A stretch of DNA of 64,000 nt from positions 42,982 through 106,981 of the forward strand of contig NZ_FRXO01000013.1 in the NCBI RefSeq assembly GCF_900148505.1, given 5' to 3'. Positions 17,833 through 26,505 of the stretch are shown here, in pieces (position 1 is the first letter of the stretch; every line of letters starts with the position of its first letter). The DNA is from Pseudoxanthobacter soli DSM 19599 (GTDB lineage Bacteria; Pseudomonadota; Alphaproteobacteria; Rhizobiales; Segnochrobactraceae). Under the pieces are notes generated by a model. It made no database searches and was not told the DNA's origin. It was given only the letters and a program-made list of their open reading frames with translations. The position numbers and the translations under genes are program-made.

Positions 17833-18651
17833 TCATTTTTCGACCCTGGCGCCGCGCCGCATTACCAGGAAGGCCGCCACCACGGCCGCGACCGAGGCCG
17901 CGAGCAGGAGCGTCGCGGCGGCATTGGCCTCCGGCGTGACCCCGAGGCGCAGCATTCCGTAGAGATAGACCGGCAGTGTCGTCGATCCGGCCTCCGCGAC
18001 CATGAGCGTGATCAGAAAATCGTCGAGCGACACAATGAAAGCGAGCATCGCGCCCGAGACGATGCCCGGCATCAGAAGCGGCAGCGTGACCCGGCGGAAG
18101 ACCTGCCATTCGCCGGCATAAAGATCGCGGGCGGCATCCTCGATGTCGCGCGGGGTGTCGCGCAGCCGCGCGCGGATGGGCAGAAGCGCGAACGGGATGC
18201 AGAACACGATGTGGGCGATGGCGACGTTGGCGATGCCGAGGCGCAGCCCGATGGCGGAGAAGAACACCAGCGTCGCGATCGCGGTCACGATCTCCGGCGC
18301 CACCAGCGGCAGCGCGATCAGCGCCTCCGCCCCGCCGCGGCCGAGAAAGCGCCGGCCGCGTTCGAGCGCGATCGCCGCGGGCACCGCGACCACGGTCGAC
18401 ACCACCGTGGCCGCCACGGCGACGATGACGCTGTTCATCGCCGCGCGGCGGAGATCGGCGTTGGAGATCGCCTTGGCGAACCATTGCAGGCTGAAGCCGC
18501 CCCACGTCATCGCCAGGTTGGAGGCGTTGAAGGCATAGACGATCAGCACCACCAGCGGCGCGTAGAGGAACACCATGACGAGCACGGCGAACACGCCGAG
18601 GCCGGGCGTGGCGCGCCAGTCGAACCCCTTCGCCCCCTGCCCCGCGCCCAT
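17833..18651 (-). CDS. Polyamine ABC transporter permease (PotI/PotC-like)
   Basis: 272 residues, six predicted membrane helices. The binding-protein-dependent permease motif (E-A-A-type loop) reads D-A-A-R-D-L-Y-A-G-E-W-Q-V-F-R-R-V-T-L-P, and S-L-D-D-F-L-I-T near residue 195 is typical of PotC/PotI. ATG 18651 overlaps the stop of the other permease. It forms the transmembrane channel with that protein. Confidence 0.9.
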   Translation of the reverse strand: MGAGQGAKGFDWRATPGLGVFAVLVMVFLYAPLVVLIVYAFNASNLAMTWGGFSLQWFAKAISNADLRRAAMNSVIVAVAATVVSTVVAVPAAIALERGRRFLGRGGAEALIALPLVAPEIVTAIATLVFFSAIGLRLGIANVAIAHIVFCIPFALLPIRARLRDTPRDIEDAARDLYAGEWQVFRRVTLPLLMPGIVSGAMLAFIVSLDDFLITLMVAEAGSTTLPVYLYGMLRLGVTPEANAAATLLLAASVAAVVAAFLVMRRGARVEK

Positions 18652-19529
18652 CACGCCACCCCCGCGCCGCGGCGGCGGGCGCTCCACACCAGCGCGGCCA
18701 GCACGAACGCCATCAGGATCATCGAGGCGGCGGCGCCGAACGGCCAGTTGCGCGACGACGAGAACTGGAGCTGGATCAGGCTGCCGATCATCAGCTTCTT
18801 GCCGCCGCCGAGCAGATCCGGCGCGAGGAAGGCGCCGAGCGCGGGCACGAACACGAGCGCCGTGCCGGCCGCGATGCCGGGCTTCGCCAGCGGCCACACC
18901 ACATGGCGGAACGCGGCCCAGCGGCCGGCATAGAGATCGTGCGCCGCCTCGATCAGCCGCGGATCGAGCTTCTCCAGCGTCGAATAGATCGGCAGCACCA
19001 TGAACGGCAGGAACGAATAGACGAGCCCGAGCAGGATGGCCTCGTTGGAATAGAGAAAGGTGATCGGCGTCTCGATCAGGCCGAGGCGGATGAGGCCGCC
19101 ATTGAGAAGGCCCTGGTCGCGCAGGATCAGCACCCAGCAATAGGTGCGGATCAGGAGGTTGGTCCAGAACGGGATGGTGACGGCGAGCACCAGGAGATCG
19201 CGCGCCGGGCGCGTGCGGCACACCATGTACCAGGCGAGCGGCAGGCCGATCAGCACCGAGAACACCGTCGTCAGCCCCGCGAGCACGATCGAGCGGCCGA
19301 AGATGATGAGATAGGTGTCGTCGAACAGCAGGCTGTCGTCGAGATCGCGGTCGAACAGGAAGCGCACATAGGCGTCGGCGGTGAACGGCAGCTTCACGCC
19401 GCCATAGGCCCCCGCGGTGAGGAAGGAATAGGCCGCGGCGATCAGCATCGGCGCGACCATGAACACGAGGATGATGAGGAGGGCCGGCGCGACCATCCTC
19501 AGGGTATGATCGGCGCGGCCCGGGGTCAT
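18651..19529 (-). CDS. Polyamine ABC transporter permease (PotH/PotB-like)
   Basis: 292 residues, six predicted helices. Family features are [13 protein letters not shown] near residue 110 and the coupling loop [14 protein letters not shown]. Both ends overlap neighbouring genes: its ATG overlaps the TGA of the ATPase, and its stop overlaps the PotI-like start. This tight packing supports a single mRNA running from 20614 down to 14724. Confidence 0.9.
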   Translation of the reverse strand: MTPGRADHTLRMVAPALLIILVFMVAPMLIAAAYSFLTAGAYGGVKLPFTADAYVRFLFDRDLDDSLLFDDTYLIIFGRSIVLAGLTTVFSVLIGLPLAWYMVCRTRPARDLLVLAVTIPFWTNLLIRTYCWVLILRDQGLLNGGLIRLGLIETPITFLYSNEAILLGLVYSFLPFMVLPIYSTLEKLDPRLIEAAHDLYAGRWAAFRHVVWPLAKPGIAAGTALVFVPALGAFLAPDLLGGGKKLMIGSLIQLQFSSSRNWPFGAAASMILMAFVLAALVWSARRRGAGVA

Positions 19530-20614
19530 GATGCCACCGCGTCGTCTTCGACCGCGCGGGCGGCGTGGGCATCCCACGTCACGGTGACCGGCCCGCCGAC
19601 CTCCAGCCCAGCGACGGGATCGCGCAGCCGCGCCTTGACCGGCGTGCCGTCGGCAAGCGTCATCTCGTAGAGCACGTCGGAGCCGAGGAACGTGACGGCC
19701 CGCAGCGTGCCGGCGAGGCCGGGGCCTCCGGTCGAAAGCCGCACCCGCTCCGGGCGGACCGCGACGACGCCGCTGCCGCCCGTCGCGGCGAGCGCGGCCG
19801 GGATGAGATTGGCCTCGCCGATGAAATCCGCCACGAAGCGCGTGCGCGGCCGGGCGTAGATTTCCTCCGGGCCGCCGACCTGGAGCACGGCGCCGGACCG
19901 CATAACCGCGATGCGGTCGGACATGGCGAGCGCTTCTTCCTGGTCGTGGGTGACGAGCACGAACGTCACCCCGGTCTCGCGCTGGAGGCGCTTCAGCTCG
20001 CCCTGCATCTCGCGGCGCAGCTTGAGATCGAGGGCCGACAGCGGCTCGTCGAGCAGGAGCAGCCGCGGCGCCGGGGCGAGCGCGCGGGCGAGCGCGACGC
20101 GCTGCTGCTGGCCGCCGGAAAGCTGGGCCGGGCGGCGGTTGGCGAACGTATCCATGCGCACGAGGCCGAGCACGGTGGCGACGCGGCGGCGGATCTCGTC
20201 CGCGGGCCTGCCGAGCCGCGCCAGCCCGAAACCGACATTCTCGGCCACCGTCATATGCGGGAACAGCGCGTAGGACTGGAACACGGTGTTGATCGGCCGC
20301 CTGTGCGGCGGGAGCGAGACGACGTCGACGCCATCGAGCCGGATTTCGCCGGTGGTCGGGTGCTCGAAGCCGGCGAGCAGGCGCAGGAGCGTGGTCTTGC
20401 CGCAGCCGGACGGACCGAGCAGCGTGAAGAACTCGTTGCGGCCGATATCGAGGCTGACGTTGCCGAGGGCGGTGACGGTGCCCGCGCCGCTGCCGAAGGT
20501 CTTGGAAACCCCGGCGATCCTGACAAGCGGCCCCTCGGGATTTCCCGCGGGCGGCGCTTCGGCAGCATTCCTGATCAAGATCGGCCCCCGCCTCCAGACG
20601 CACCCGCGTCCCAC
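19526..20614 (-). CDS. Polyamine ABC transporter ATP-binding protein (PotG/PotA-like)
   Basis: About 362 residues. Walker [11 protein letters not shown]-loop Q-S-Y-A-L-F, signature L-S-G-G-Q-Q-Q-R, Walker [12 protein letters not shown] and the C-terminal TOBE domain (A-V-R-P-E-R-V-R-L) are complete. It is the first gene of the polyamine operon. The start is uncertain: GTG 20614 gives the longest product but no Shine-Dalgarno sequence, while TTG 20578 has GGAGG upstream with wide spacing. Conserved ABC sequence begins well after either. Confidence 0.88.
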   Translation of the reverse strand: MGRGCVWRRGPILIRNAAEAPPAGNPEGPLVRIAGVSKTFGSGAGTVTALGNVSLDIGRNEFFTLLGPSGCGKTTLLRLLAGFEHPTTGEIRLDGVDVVSLPPHRRPINTVFQSYALFPHMTVAENVGFGLARLGRPADEIRRRVATVLGLVRMDTFANRRPAQLSGGQQQRVALARALAPAPRLLLLDEPLSALDLKLRREMQGELKRLQRETGVTFVLVTHDQEEALAMSDRIAVMRSGAVLQVGGPEEIYARPRTRFVADFIGEANLIPAALAATGGSGVVAVRPERVRLSTGGPGLAGTLRAVTFLGSDVLYEMTLADGTPVKARLRDPVAGLEVGGPVTVTWDAHAARAVEDDAVAS

Positions 20615-20725
20615 CAGCAGGTCAAATTATGACCACGCCCAAAAACCGGCCGTCAAGCGCGTGTTTCGCCAATCCGGGGGAAACAGGTTTAATTCAGACG
20701 AAACGCCGATGGTGAGCGGCGGCGA

Positions 20726-21568
20726 TCAGCCGACCCGGAAATGCAGGCGCGCGCGGTCGCTGCGGTAGACGCCGGTGTAATATTCGACAGGGTCGCCGGA
20801 GGCGGTGTAGGCGCAGGATTCGATGCCGATCACCGGCTGGTCGACCGGCGCGCCGAGCAGGGCGGCGTCCTCGCGGGTGGGCATCAACGCCTCGAGCCAG
20901 CGGTCGGCCCGCTTGACGACGATGCCGTACTGGCGGCGCAGGGTGTCGTAGAGCGAGCGGTTCTGCATGTTGACCTGATCGAGGCCCGGCGCCAGCGCCT
21001 CCGGGATCAGGGTGCGCACGATGATGCGCGGCATGCCGTCGACATGAAGCACGCGGTCGAGCGAGATCACCTTCTGGCCAGCCGCGAGCTTGAGGAGATG
21101 CCGGGCGCGCTCGTGGGGATCGGTGACGGTCTGGCGCAGCACCTGACGGGCGATGACCTTCTGCTTGCCGAGCAGTTCGCCGCTGAAGCCGGCGGAGGTG
21201 CCGAGGAAATCCTGCTCCTCGCGCTGGCTGGCGACGAAGGCGCCCTTGCCCTGGAGCTTGTAGATCACCCGCTCGTTGACGAGCTGGTTCAGGGCCTCGC
21301 GCACGACGGTGCGCGACACGCCGAACTCGGCGCAGAGCTCGTGCTCGGAGGGGAGTTTGGCGTGTTCGCCGAGGCCTTCCTCGTGGATGCGGGCGATCAG
21401 CGCGGACTTCACCTGCGACCACAGCGGCATGTGCGCCGGCGGCAGCGAGGACAGCGGGGACGGTCCGCCGGCCGGGGCGGGGGTCTCGTCGGCCGTTTCC
21501 GCCGCCGAACGGCCCGCCGGCTTGCGGCCGGCGCTTTCGTCGCGGCCGATGGTGGCCTGCCTCTTCAT
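20726..21568 (-). CDS. GntR-family regulator, HutC/UTRA subfamily
   Basis: 280 residues. After a ~45-residue Ala/Pro-rich leader there is a winged helix (L-P-S-E-H-E-L-C-A-E-F-G-V-S-R-T-V-V-R-E-A-L) and then a UTRA ligand domain (S-L-D-R-V-L-H-V-D-G-M-P-R; P-V-I-G-I-E-S; Y-R-S-D-R-A-R-L-H-F). UTRA regulators sense small metabolites. Its gene lies downstream of the GlpD-like gene on the same strand and beside the polyamine operon. HutC-type operators resembling the ACTTGT-N4-ACAAGT found at 23564 suggest that it controls the glpD/kinase divergent promoters. The long N-terminal leader is unusual; a later start at M46 (H-M-P-L-W-S) is possible. Confidence 0.88.
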   Translation of the reverse strand: MKRQATIGRDESAGRKPAGRSAAETADETPAPAGGPSPLSSLPPAHMPLWSQVKSALIARIHEEGLGEHAKLPSEHELCAEFGVSRTVVREALNQLVNERVIYKLQGKGAFVASQREEQDFLGTSAGFSGELLGKQKVIARQVLRQTVTDPHERARHLLKLAAGQKVISLDRVLHVDGMPRIIVRTLIPEALAPGLDQVNMQNRSLYDTLRRQYGIVVKRADRWLEALMPTREDAALLGAPVDQPVIGIESCAYTASGDPVEYYTGVYRSDRARLHFRVG

Positions 21569-21759
21569 CACTTGCCTCTTCGATCCCGGGCGGTCTGCCG
21601 GGCGTGCGCGGTTTTCATCGCAATGCCAGTCCGCCGCGCCCACCGCAAGCCCAAGCGCGCCGCCGGCCGGGAACAGACACGGGCGGCGGGACGAGCCAAG
21701 GGCGGGTTCCGGCTCATCGCCCTGGAGCCGGTGGCCAACCGGAGCGACCGGACGGCGAC

Positions 21760-23487
21760 CTATGCCGCCCGCGCCCAGTCCATCGCGACGCCGTGGCGGG
21801 TCGCCATCAGGGTCATGGTGGCCTGAAGTTCGGCCTCGCGCCGCTCGCCGCTCCAGTGCAGCGCGTCGCCGACGACCTCGGCGAGATCGGCGAGCGTCTC
21901 CCGGCAGGCGAGCCCCTCGAACGCCATCAGGGTGCGGCGCAGAACGATGTCGCCGAGTCGCTCGACACGCTCCTGCCGGGCGAGACAGGCGATTTCCGCC
22001 GCGGAATAGGTCGGCGCGCCGGCGATGGGACGGTCGGTCACCGCGGCGGCGATGGCCGTCGCGACCGCCTCCGCGCCGCTGCCGTAACGACCGGCGAGGT
22101 CGCGGACACGGGCGTCGGGCAGGCCGTGGCGGGCGGCGAGCGCCCGGACCCACGCGCCGAGGGCGGCCTCGTCGGCCGGGAAATCGCGCCCGCCGCCGAC
22201 CGGCAGGGTGCGGGTATCGACGCGGCGGGGGTAATGCAGCCGCCTCAGCACGACGTCGACGATCTGCTCGGCGCAGGCGCGATAGGTGGTCCACTTGCCG
22301 CCGACCAGCGTCAGGAGCGCGAACGGGCGGCCGGCCGACGGCTCGCGTTCATGGAGCTTGTGGTCGCGGCTGATGGCGCCGGTGGCCCCCGCGCTCGACA
22401 CCGGCAGCGGACGCACGCCGGCATACTGGAACACGATGTCCTCGCGGTTCGGCCGGAAGCCCGGCAGCGCGGTGCGCAGGACATCGAGGAGATAGGCGAT
22501 CTCGGCCTCCGAACAGACCCGGTCGGCCGGATCGTCGGTGCGGATGTCGGTGGTGCCGAGCAGGAACAGGTCGCCCGACAGCCGGTAGATCAGGCAGATG
22601 CGGTGATCGGGCGTCTCGAAATAGAGCATGGTGTCGCCGAGTTCGCCGACGAGCCCGGGGGCGCGGATGACGAGATGCGAGCCCTTGGTGCCGCCCATCA
22701 GGCGGTCTCGGCTGCCGAGCACGCCGTCGACGCCGTCGACCCAGGGGCCGGCGGCGTTGACGACGACCTTCGGGCGGACGCGGAACTCGGCGCCGCCGAT
22801 CCGGTCGGTCAGCACCACCGCGCCATCGGCGAAGCCGCTCACGGAGAGGTAGTTCACCGCCATCGCCTGCGGGCAATCGGCCTCCGCGTCGGCGACGAGC
22901 TCCACGACGAGGCGCTCGGGATGGGTGATCCGGGCATCGTAGAACTCGCCGATCACGGTGGTCGACGGGTTGAGCGACGGCACCTCGGCGAGCGCGTCGC
23001 GTCGCGACAGGATGCGGTGGGTCGGCATCGAGCGCCCGACCTTGCCGAACCAGTCGTAGACGACGAGACCCATCGTCACCACCGCCGCGCCCTTGCGGGA
23101 GGGCGTGCGCACCAGGCGCAGCACGCGGCCGAGCGCGGAACCGAGCCCGCCGAACCAGCCCTGCACCGGCACCCAGACCCGCAGCGGCTTCACCACATGG
23201 GCGGCGTTGCGCAGCAGCAGGTTGCGTTCCTCCACCGATTCGCGGACGAGCGCGAACTCGCCGGTTTCCAGATAGCGCAGCCCGCCATGGATGAGGCGCG
23301 AGGGCGCGGCGCTGGTGCCCCCCGAGAAATCCTCCTGCTCGACGAGAAGCGCCGGCACGCCCTGGGCGGCCAGATCACGCAGGATGCCGACGCCGTTGAT
23401 GCCGCCGCCGACGATCAGCACGTCCACGGTTCCATCGCCGGCGCCGAGAGCGGCAAGCCGGCGAAGCACTTCGGCGCGGGTCTTCAT
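21760..23487 (-). CDS. FAD-dependent glycerol-3-phosphate dehydrogenase family protein (GlpD-like)
   Basis: 575 residues from ATG 23487, chosen because GAGG lies 6 bases upstream; ATG 23499 and GTG 23502 are alternatives. The N-terminal FAD-binding Rossmann motif is V-L-I-V-G-G-G-I-N-G-V-G, followed by the GlpD blocks G-G-T-S-A-A-P-S-R-L-I-H-G-G-L-R-Y-L and G-G-K-W-T-T-Y-R. It has the longer C-terminal domain found in GlpD/GlpA-type enzymes. It would pass electrons from a polyol phosphate to quinone at the membrane. Transcription diverges from a kinase plus glycerol-type ABC operon. Substrate is glycerol 3-phosphate or a related polyol phosphate (EryB belongs to the same family). Confidence 0.88.
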   Translation of the reverse strand: MKTRAEVLRRLAALGAGDGTVDVLIVGGGINGVGILRDLAAQGVPALLVEQEDFSGGTSAAPSRLIHGGLRYLETGEFALVRESVEERNLLLRNAAHVVKPLRVWVPVQGWFGGLGSALGRVLRLVRTPSRKGAAVVTMGLVVYDWFGKVGRSMPTHRILSRRDALAEVPSLNPSTTVIGEFYDARITHPERLVVELVADAEADCPQAMAVNYLSVSGFADGAVVLTDRIGGAEFRVRPKVVVNAAGPWVDGVDGVLGSRDRLMGGTKGSHLVIRAPGLVGELGDTMLYFETPDHRICLIYRLSGDLFLLGTTDIRTDDPADRVCSEAEIAYLLDVLRTALPGFRPNREDIVFQYAGVRPLPVSSAGATGAISRDHKLHEREPSAGRPFALLTLVGGKWTTYRACAEQIVDVVLRRLHYPRRVDTRTLPVGGGRDFPADEAALGAWVRALAARHGLPDARVRDLAGRYGSGAEAVATAIAAAVTDRPIAGAPTYSAAEIACLARQERVERLGDIVLRRTLMAFEGLACRETLADLAEVVGDALHWSGERREAELQATMTLMATRHGVAMDWARAA

Positions 23488-23563
23488 GGTGGGCCTCATC
23501 ACTTGTTTCCAGAGCGGCTCTCCGGCCGCCTTCGTTCAGGTCGGGCGCATCCTAAAATCATTC

Positions 23564-23579
23564 ACTTGTGATTACAAGT
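23564..23579. promoter_or_regulatory. Palindromic GntR-type operator, copy 1
   Basis: ACTTGT-GATT-ACAAGT is a perfect 6+6 inverted repeat, 77 bp upstream of the glpD-like start. The right half continues as ACAAGTTAGG, which is repeated at copy 2. HutC-subfamily GntR proteins bind palindromes of this kind; the GntR gene at 20726-21568 is the nearest candidate. Confidence 0.55.
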
Positions 23580-23674
23580 TAGGATCGATCTTAAGAAGGC
23601 AGCTGACCGGGAGAGCGAGAATTGCGCTGAAATCCTCCACTTCAGGCCATTTTCGGCCAGTCCACACTTTCGGG

Positions 23675-23720
23675 TTGACGCGCCGAGGAAGGGCTGTACA
23701 TTCAACATATAATAACAAGT
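23675..23720 (+). promoter_or_regulatory. Kinase-operon promoter with second GntR-type operator
   Basis: TTGACG (23675-23680) and TACATT (23697-23702), spaced by 16 bp, form a candidate promoter. The operator-like ACATAT-AATA-ACAAGT at 23705-23720 lies where transcription would begin; its right half and the following TTAGG match copy 1 at 23574, while the left half matches 4 of 6. A regulator bound here would block initiation of the kinase-transporter operon. Confidence 0.45.
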
Positions 23721-23868
23721 TAGGGCCGCAGGGTTTCAAAGCCGCGCCAAAAGCGGCAGCCCTCGGGAGGAAGCGTCGAAGAAGCGGATATCCCGGCCGT
23801 GGGCGTGCGGCGGGAAACCTCCCGCTTTGCGTGCCGCTTGCTCCCCGCGCCCTCGGGGAGGTGACAAG

Positions 23869-25398
23869 ATGGCGGAGTGGCTCATCGGCATCGATGCCGG
23901 CGGCACCATGACCAAGGCCGCGCTGTTCGACACGAACGGACGCGAACGGGCCTGCGAACGATTTCCGAACCAGATGCTGTTTCCCGCGCCCGGCCACACC
24001 GAGCGCGATCCGGACGCGATGTGGCGCGCGGCGGCGAGTGCGGTCCGCCTGCTCATGGAACGGACGGGCGTGGCGCCTGGCGAGATCGCCGGGGTTTCCA
24101 CCGCTGGTTACGGGTCCGGGCTCTACGTGGTCGACCGCGCCGGCGATCCGGTACGGCCCGGCATCGTTTCCACCGACACCCGCGCCACGAACCTCGTCGA
24201 GCGCTGGCGCAAGGACGGCCGCTTTGCGCAGCACTCCCCGCGCATCCAGCAGCGGCTTTGGTGCGGTCACTCCATGACGCTGATGGCCTGGCTCGCCGAG
24301 AACGAGCCGGAGATGGTGGCGCGCGCGCACTCCGTGCTGTTCTGCAAGGACTTCCTGCGCGGCCGGCTGACCGGGGACATTTCGTCGGATCCGACCGATG
24401 GCGGCATCTCCGGGCTGATGGACAACGTCACCCGCGGCTACCCCAAGGAGGTGCTGCGCGATCTCGGGCTCGAAGCCTGGCTCGACAAGCTGCCGCCGCT
24501 TGGCCCCTCCGAGGCCGTGGTCGGCGGGGTCACCGCCCGCGCGGCGGAAGAAACGGGATTGCTGGTGGGCACGCCGGTGGTGCGCGGCCTCGTCGACGTC
24601 ACCGCAGCGTCCATCGCCTCCGGCATCACGGAGGCGAGCCGGCTCGCCGTCGTCGCCGGCACCTTCTCCATCAACCAGACCCTGCACCGGGCGCCCCGGC
24701 TGGAGCACCTGCCGTTCCTGCAGAGCCCCTACCCGATCGACGGGCTCTATCTCGCCACCGAGGGCGCCGCGACCTCCGCCGGCAACCTCGAATGGTTCTG
24801 CAAGTCCGTGCTGACGGCCGGCCGAAGCCCCGATCCCGGCGGCCGCTCAATCTACGACATCTGCAACGAAGCGGTGGGCGAGAGCCTGGAACGGCCGAAC
24901 GACATCCTGTTCCTGCCCTACCTGTTCGGCGGACCGGACGGCGCGCCCGCCGGCTTCCTCGGCCTTTCAGCCGGGCACCAGTTCGGCGACGTGGTCCGCG
25001 CCATCTACGAGGGCATCGCGTTCGCCCACAAGGTGGATATCGAGCTGCTTCTGTCCGGCCGCGATGCCGCCCATCCGCAGGCGATCCGCCTCGCCGGCGG
25101 CGCGGCGCGTTCGACGATCTGGGCGCAGATCTTCGCCGACGTGCTGGAACTGCCGGTGGAACTGACGGAGGGCAGCGAACTCGGCGCGCTCGGCGTCGCC
25201 ATCACCGCCTCGGTCGGGCTCGGCATCCACGCCGATTTCCGCACCGCCATCGGCAGCATGGTGCGCGTCTCGCGCCGGTTCGAGCCGCAGGCCCGCCGCT
25301 TCCCGGCGCTGCGGGAGAAATATGCCCGCTTCAAGACCGCGACCGCCGCGATGTCCTCGCTCTGGCGTGCGCCGCAGCCTGCGCTCGTCGCCGCCTGA
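23869..25398 (+). CDS. FGGY-family carbohydrate kinase, L-xylulose kinase (LyxK)-like
   Basis: 509 residues from ATG 23869, preceded by GGGGAGGTGA. N-terminal phosphate motif I-D-A-G-G-T-M-T-K; H-S-M-T-L-M-A-W-L-A-E-N-E-P-E near residue 135 parallels LyxK; G-A-A-T-S-A-G-N-L-E-W-F-C and F-L-P-Y-L-F-G-G are typical of the LyxK/AraB-like branch; adenosine motif R-L-A-G-G-A-A-R-S. It is not a standard glycerol kinase, which is present separately at 34627. It heads an operon with a glycerol-type ABC transporter, 12 bp before the first ATPase, so it probably phosphorylates an imported polyol or ketose; which one is unknown. Confidence 0.87.
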   Translation: MAEWLIGIDAGGTMTKAALFDTNGRERACERFPNQMLFPAPGHTERDPDAMWRAAASAVRLLMERTGVAPGEIAGVSTAGYGSGLYVVDRAGDPVRPGIVSTDTRATNLVERWRKDGRFAQHSPRIQQRLWCGHSMTLMAWLAENEPEMVARAHSVLFCKDFLRGRLTGDISSDPTDGGISGLMDNVTRGYPKEVLRDLGLEAWLDKLPPLGPSEAVVGGVTARAAEETGLLVGTPVVRGLVDVTAASIASGITEASRLAVVAGTFSINQTLHRAPRLEHLPFLQSPYPIDGLYLATEGAATSAGNLEWFCKSVLTAGRSPDPGGRSIYDICNEAVGESLERPNDILFLPYLFGGPDGAPAGFLGLSAGHQFGDVVRAIYEGIAFAHKVDIELLLSGRDAAHPQAIRLAGGAARSTIWAQIFADVLELPVELTEGSELGALGVAITASVGLGIHADFRTAIGSMVRVSRRFEPQARRFPALREKYARFKTATAAMSSLWRAPQPALVAA

Positions 25399-25410
25399 AG
25401 GAGAAGGCTC

Positions 25411-26505
25411 ATGTCGATCCTGATCGAGGGCGTCGAACGGCGCCTCGACGGCGAGATCCATCTCGCCGACATCAATCTCGCGCTGACGCCGGGCCGCCTG
25501 CATGTGCTGGTGGGACGCACCGGCGCCGGCAAGACCTCGCTGCTGCGCGTCATCGCCGGCCTCGACCGGCCGAGCGCCGGCCGCGTGATGGTGAACGGCC
25601 GCGACGCGCGCACCATTCCCCTGAACAAGCGAAAGGTGGCGTTCGTCTACCAGCAGTTCGTCAACTATCCCTCGTTCACGGTGTTCGAGAACATCGCCGC
25701 GCCGCTGCGCCGGGCGGGCCTCGCGCGGGCCGCCATCGACGCGCGGGTACGCGAGACGGCGGCGCTTCTCCACATCGACCACCTGCTCGACCGGCTGCCC
25801 GCCGCGCTTTCCGGCGGCCAGCAGCAGCGCGTCGCCATCGCCCGCGCGCTGGTCAAGGATGCCGACGTGCTGTTGCTCGACGAGCCGCTGGTCAATCTCG
25901 ACTACAAGCTGCGCGAGGAGCTGCGTTCGGAACTGCGGGCGATCTTCCGCCGCTCTGGCCGGCTTGTGGTCTACACCACCACGGAGCCGGTGGAAGCGAT
26001 GCAGATGGGCGGCACCACCATCCTGATGGACGAGGGCCGCATCATCCAGGAAGGCGAGGCGATCGAGGTCTATCGCCGGCCGGCCTCGCTGAAGGCCGCC
26101 GAGATCTTCTCCGATCCGCCGATGAACCTCGTGCCCGCGCGGCTCGACGGCGACCGGCTGAGCCTTGCCGGCGTGACCGTTCCCCGCCCCGCGCACATGG
26201 CTGAGGCGGCGGAGGGGCCGGCCTTCGTCGGGCTGCGGCCGAGCCAGCTCGCCATCGGCCTCGAAGGCGCGCCGACCGGCATCGCGCTCTCCGGCGCCGT
26301 CACCCTCGCCGAGGTCAACGGCTCGGAGACCTTCGTTCACATCGAGGCCGGCAACGCGCTGTGGATCGCCGAGCGCCACGGCGTTCACCCCACCGCGCCG
26401 GGCACGCCGGTGATCGCCGCGATCGATCCCGACCGGCTCTACCTGTTCGCACCGGCCGGCCACCTCGTGGCCGTTCCGCCCACCGCCAGCCGCGAGGCGC
26501 ACTGA
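25411..26505 (+). CDS. ABC transporter ATP-binding protein (GlpS-like)
   Basis: 364 residues, CUT1-type ATPase. Walker A G-R-T-G-A-G-K-T-S, signature L-S-G-G-Q-Q-Q-R, Walker B L-L-L-D-E-P-L-V-N-L-D, then a C-terminal regulatory domain. It starts after GGAGAAGG and its stop overlaps the second ATPase. Two different ATPases in one operon, two permeases, a DUF2160 protein and a large binding protein match the glycerol ABC transporter GlpSTPQ(U)V described in Rhizobium leguminosarum. The signature T-T-E-P in the H-loop position (Y-T-T-T-E-P) lacks the usual His, which suggests a catalytically asymmetric ATPase pair. Confidence 0.88.
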   Translation: MSILIEGVERRLDGEIHLADINLALTPGRLHVLVGRTGAGKTSLLRVIAGLDRPSAGRVMVNGRDARTIPLNKRKVAFVYQQFVNYPSFTVFENIAAPLRRAGLARAAIDARVRETAALLHIDHLLDRLPAALSGGQQQRVAIARALVKDADVLLLDEPLVNLDYKLREELRSELRAIFRRSGRLVVYTTTEPVEAMQMGGTTILMDEGRIIQEGEAIEVYRRPASLKAAEIFSDPPMNLVPARLDGDRLSLAGVTVPRPAHMAEAAEGPAFVGLRPSQLAIGLEGAPTGIALSGAVTLAEVNGSETFVHIEAGNALWIAERHGVHPTAPGTPVIAAIDPDRLYLFAPAGHLVAVPPTASREAH

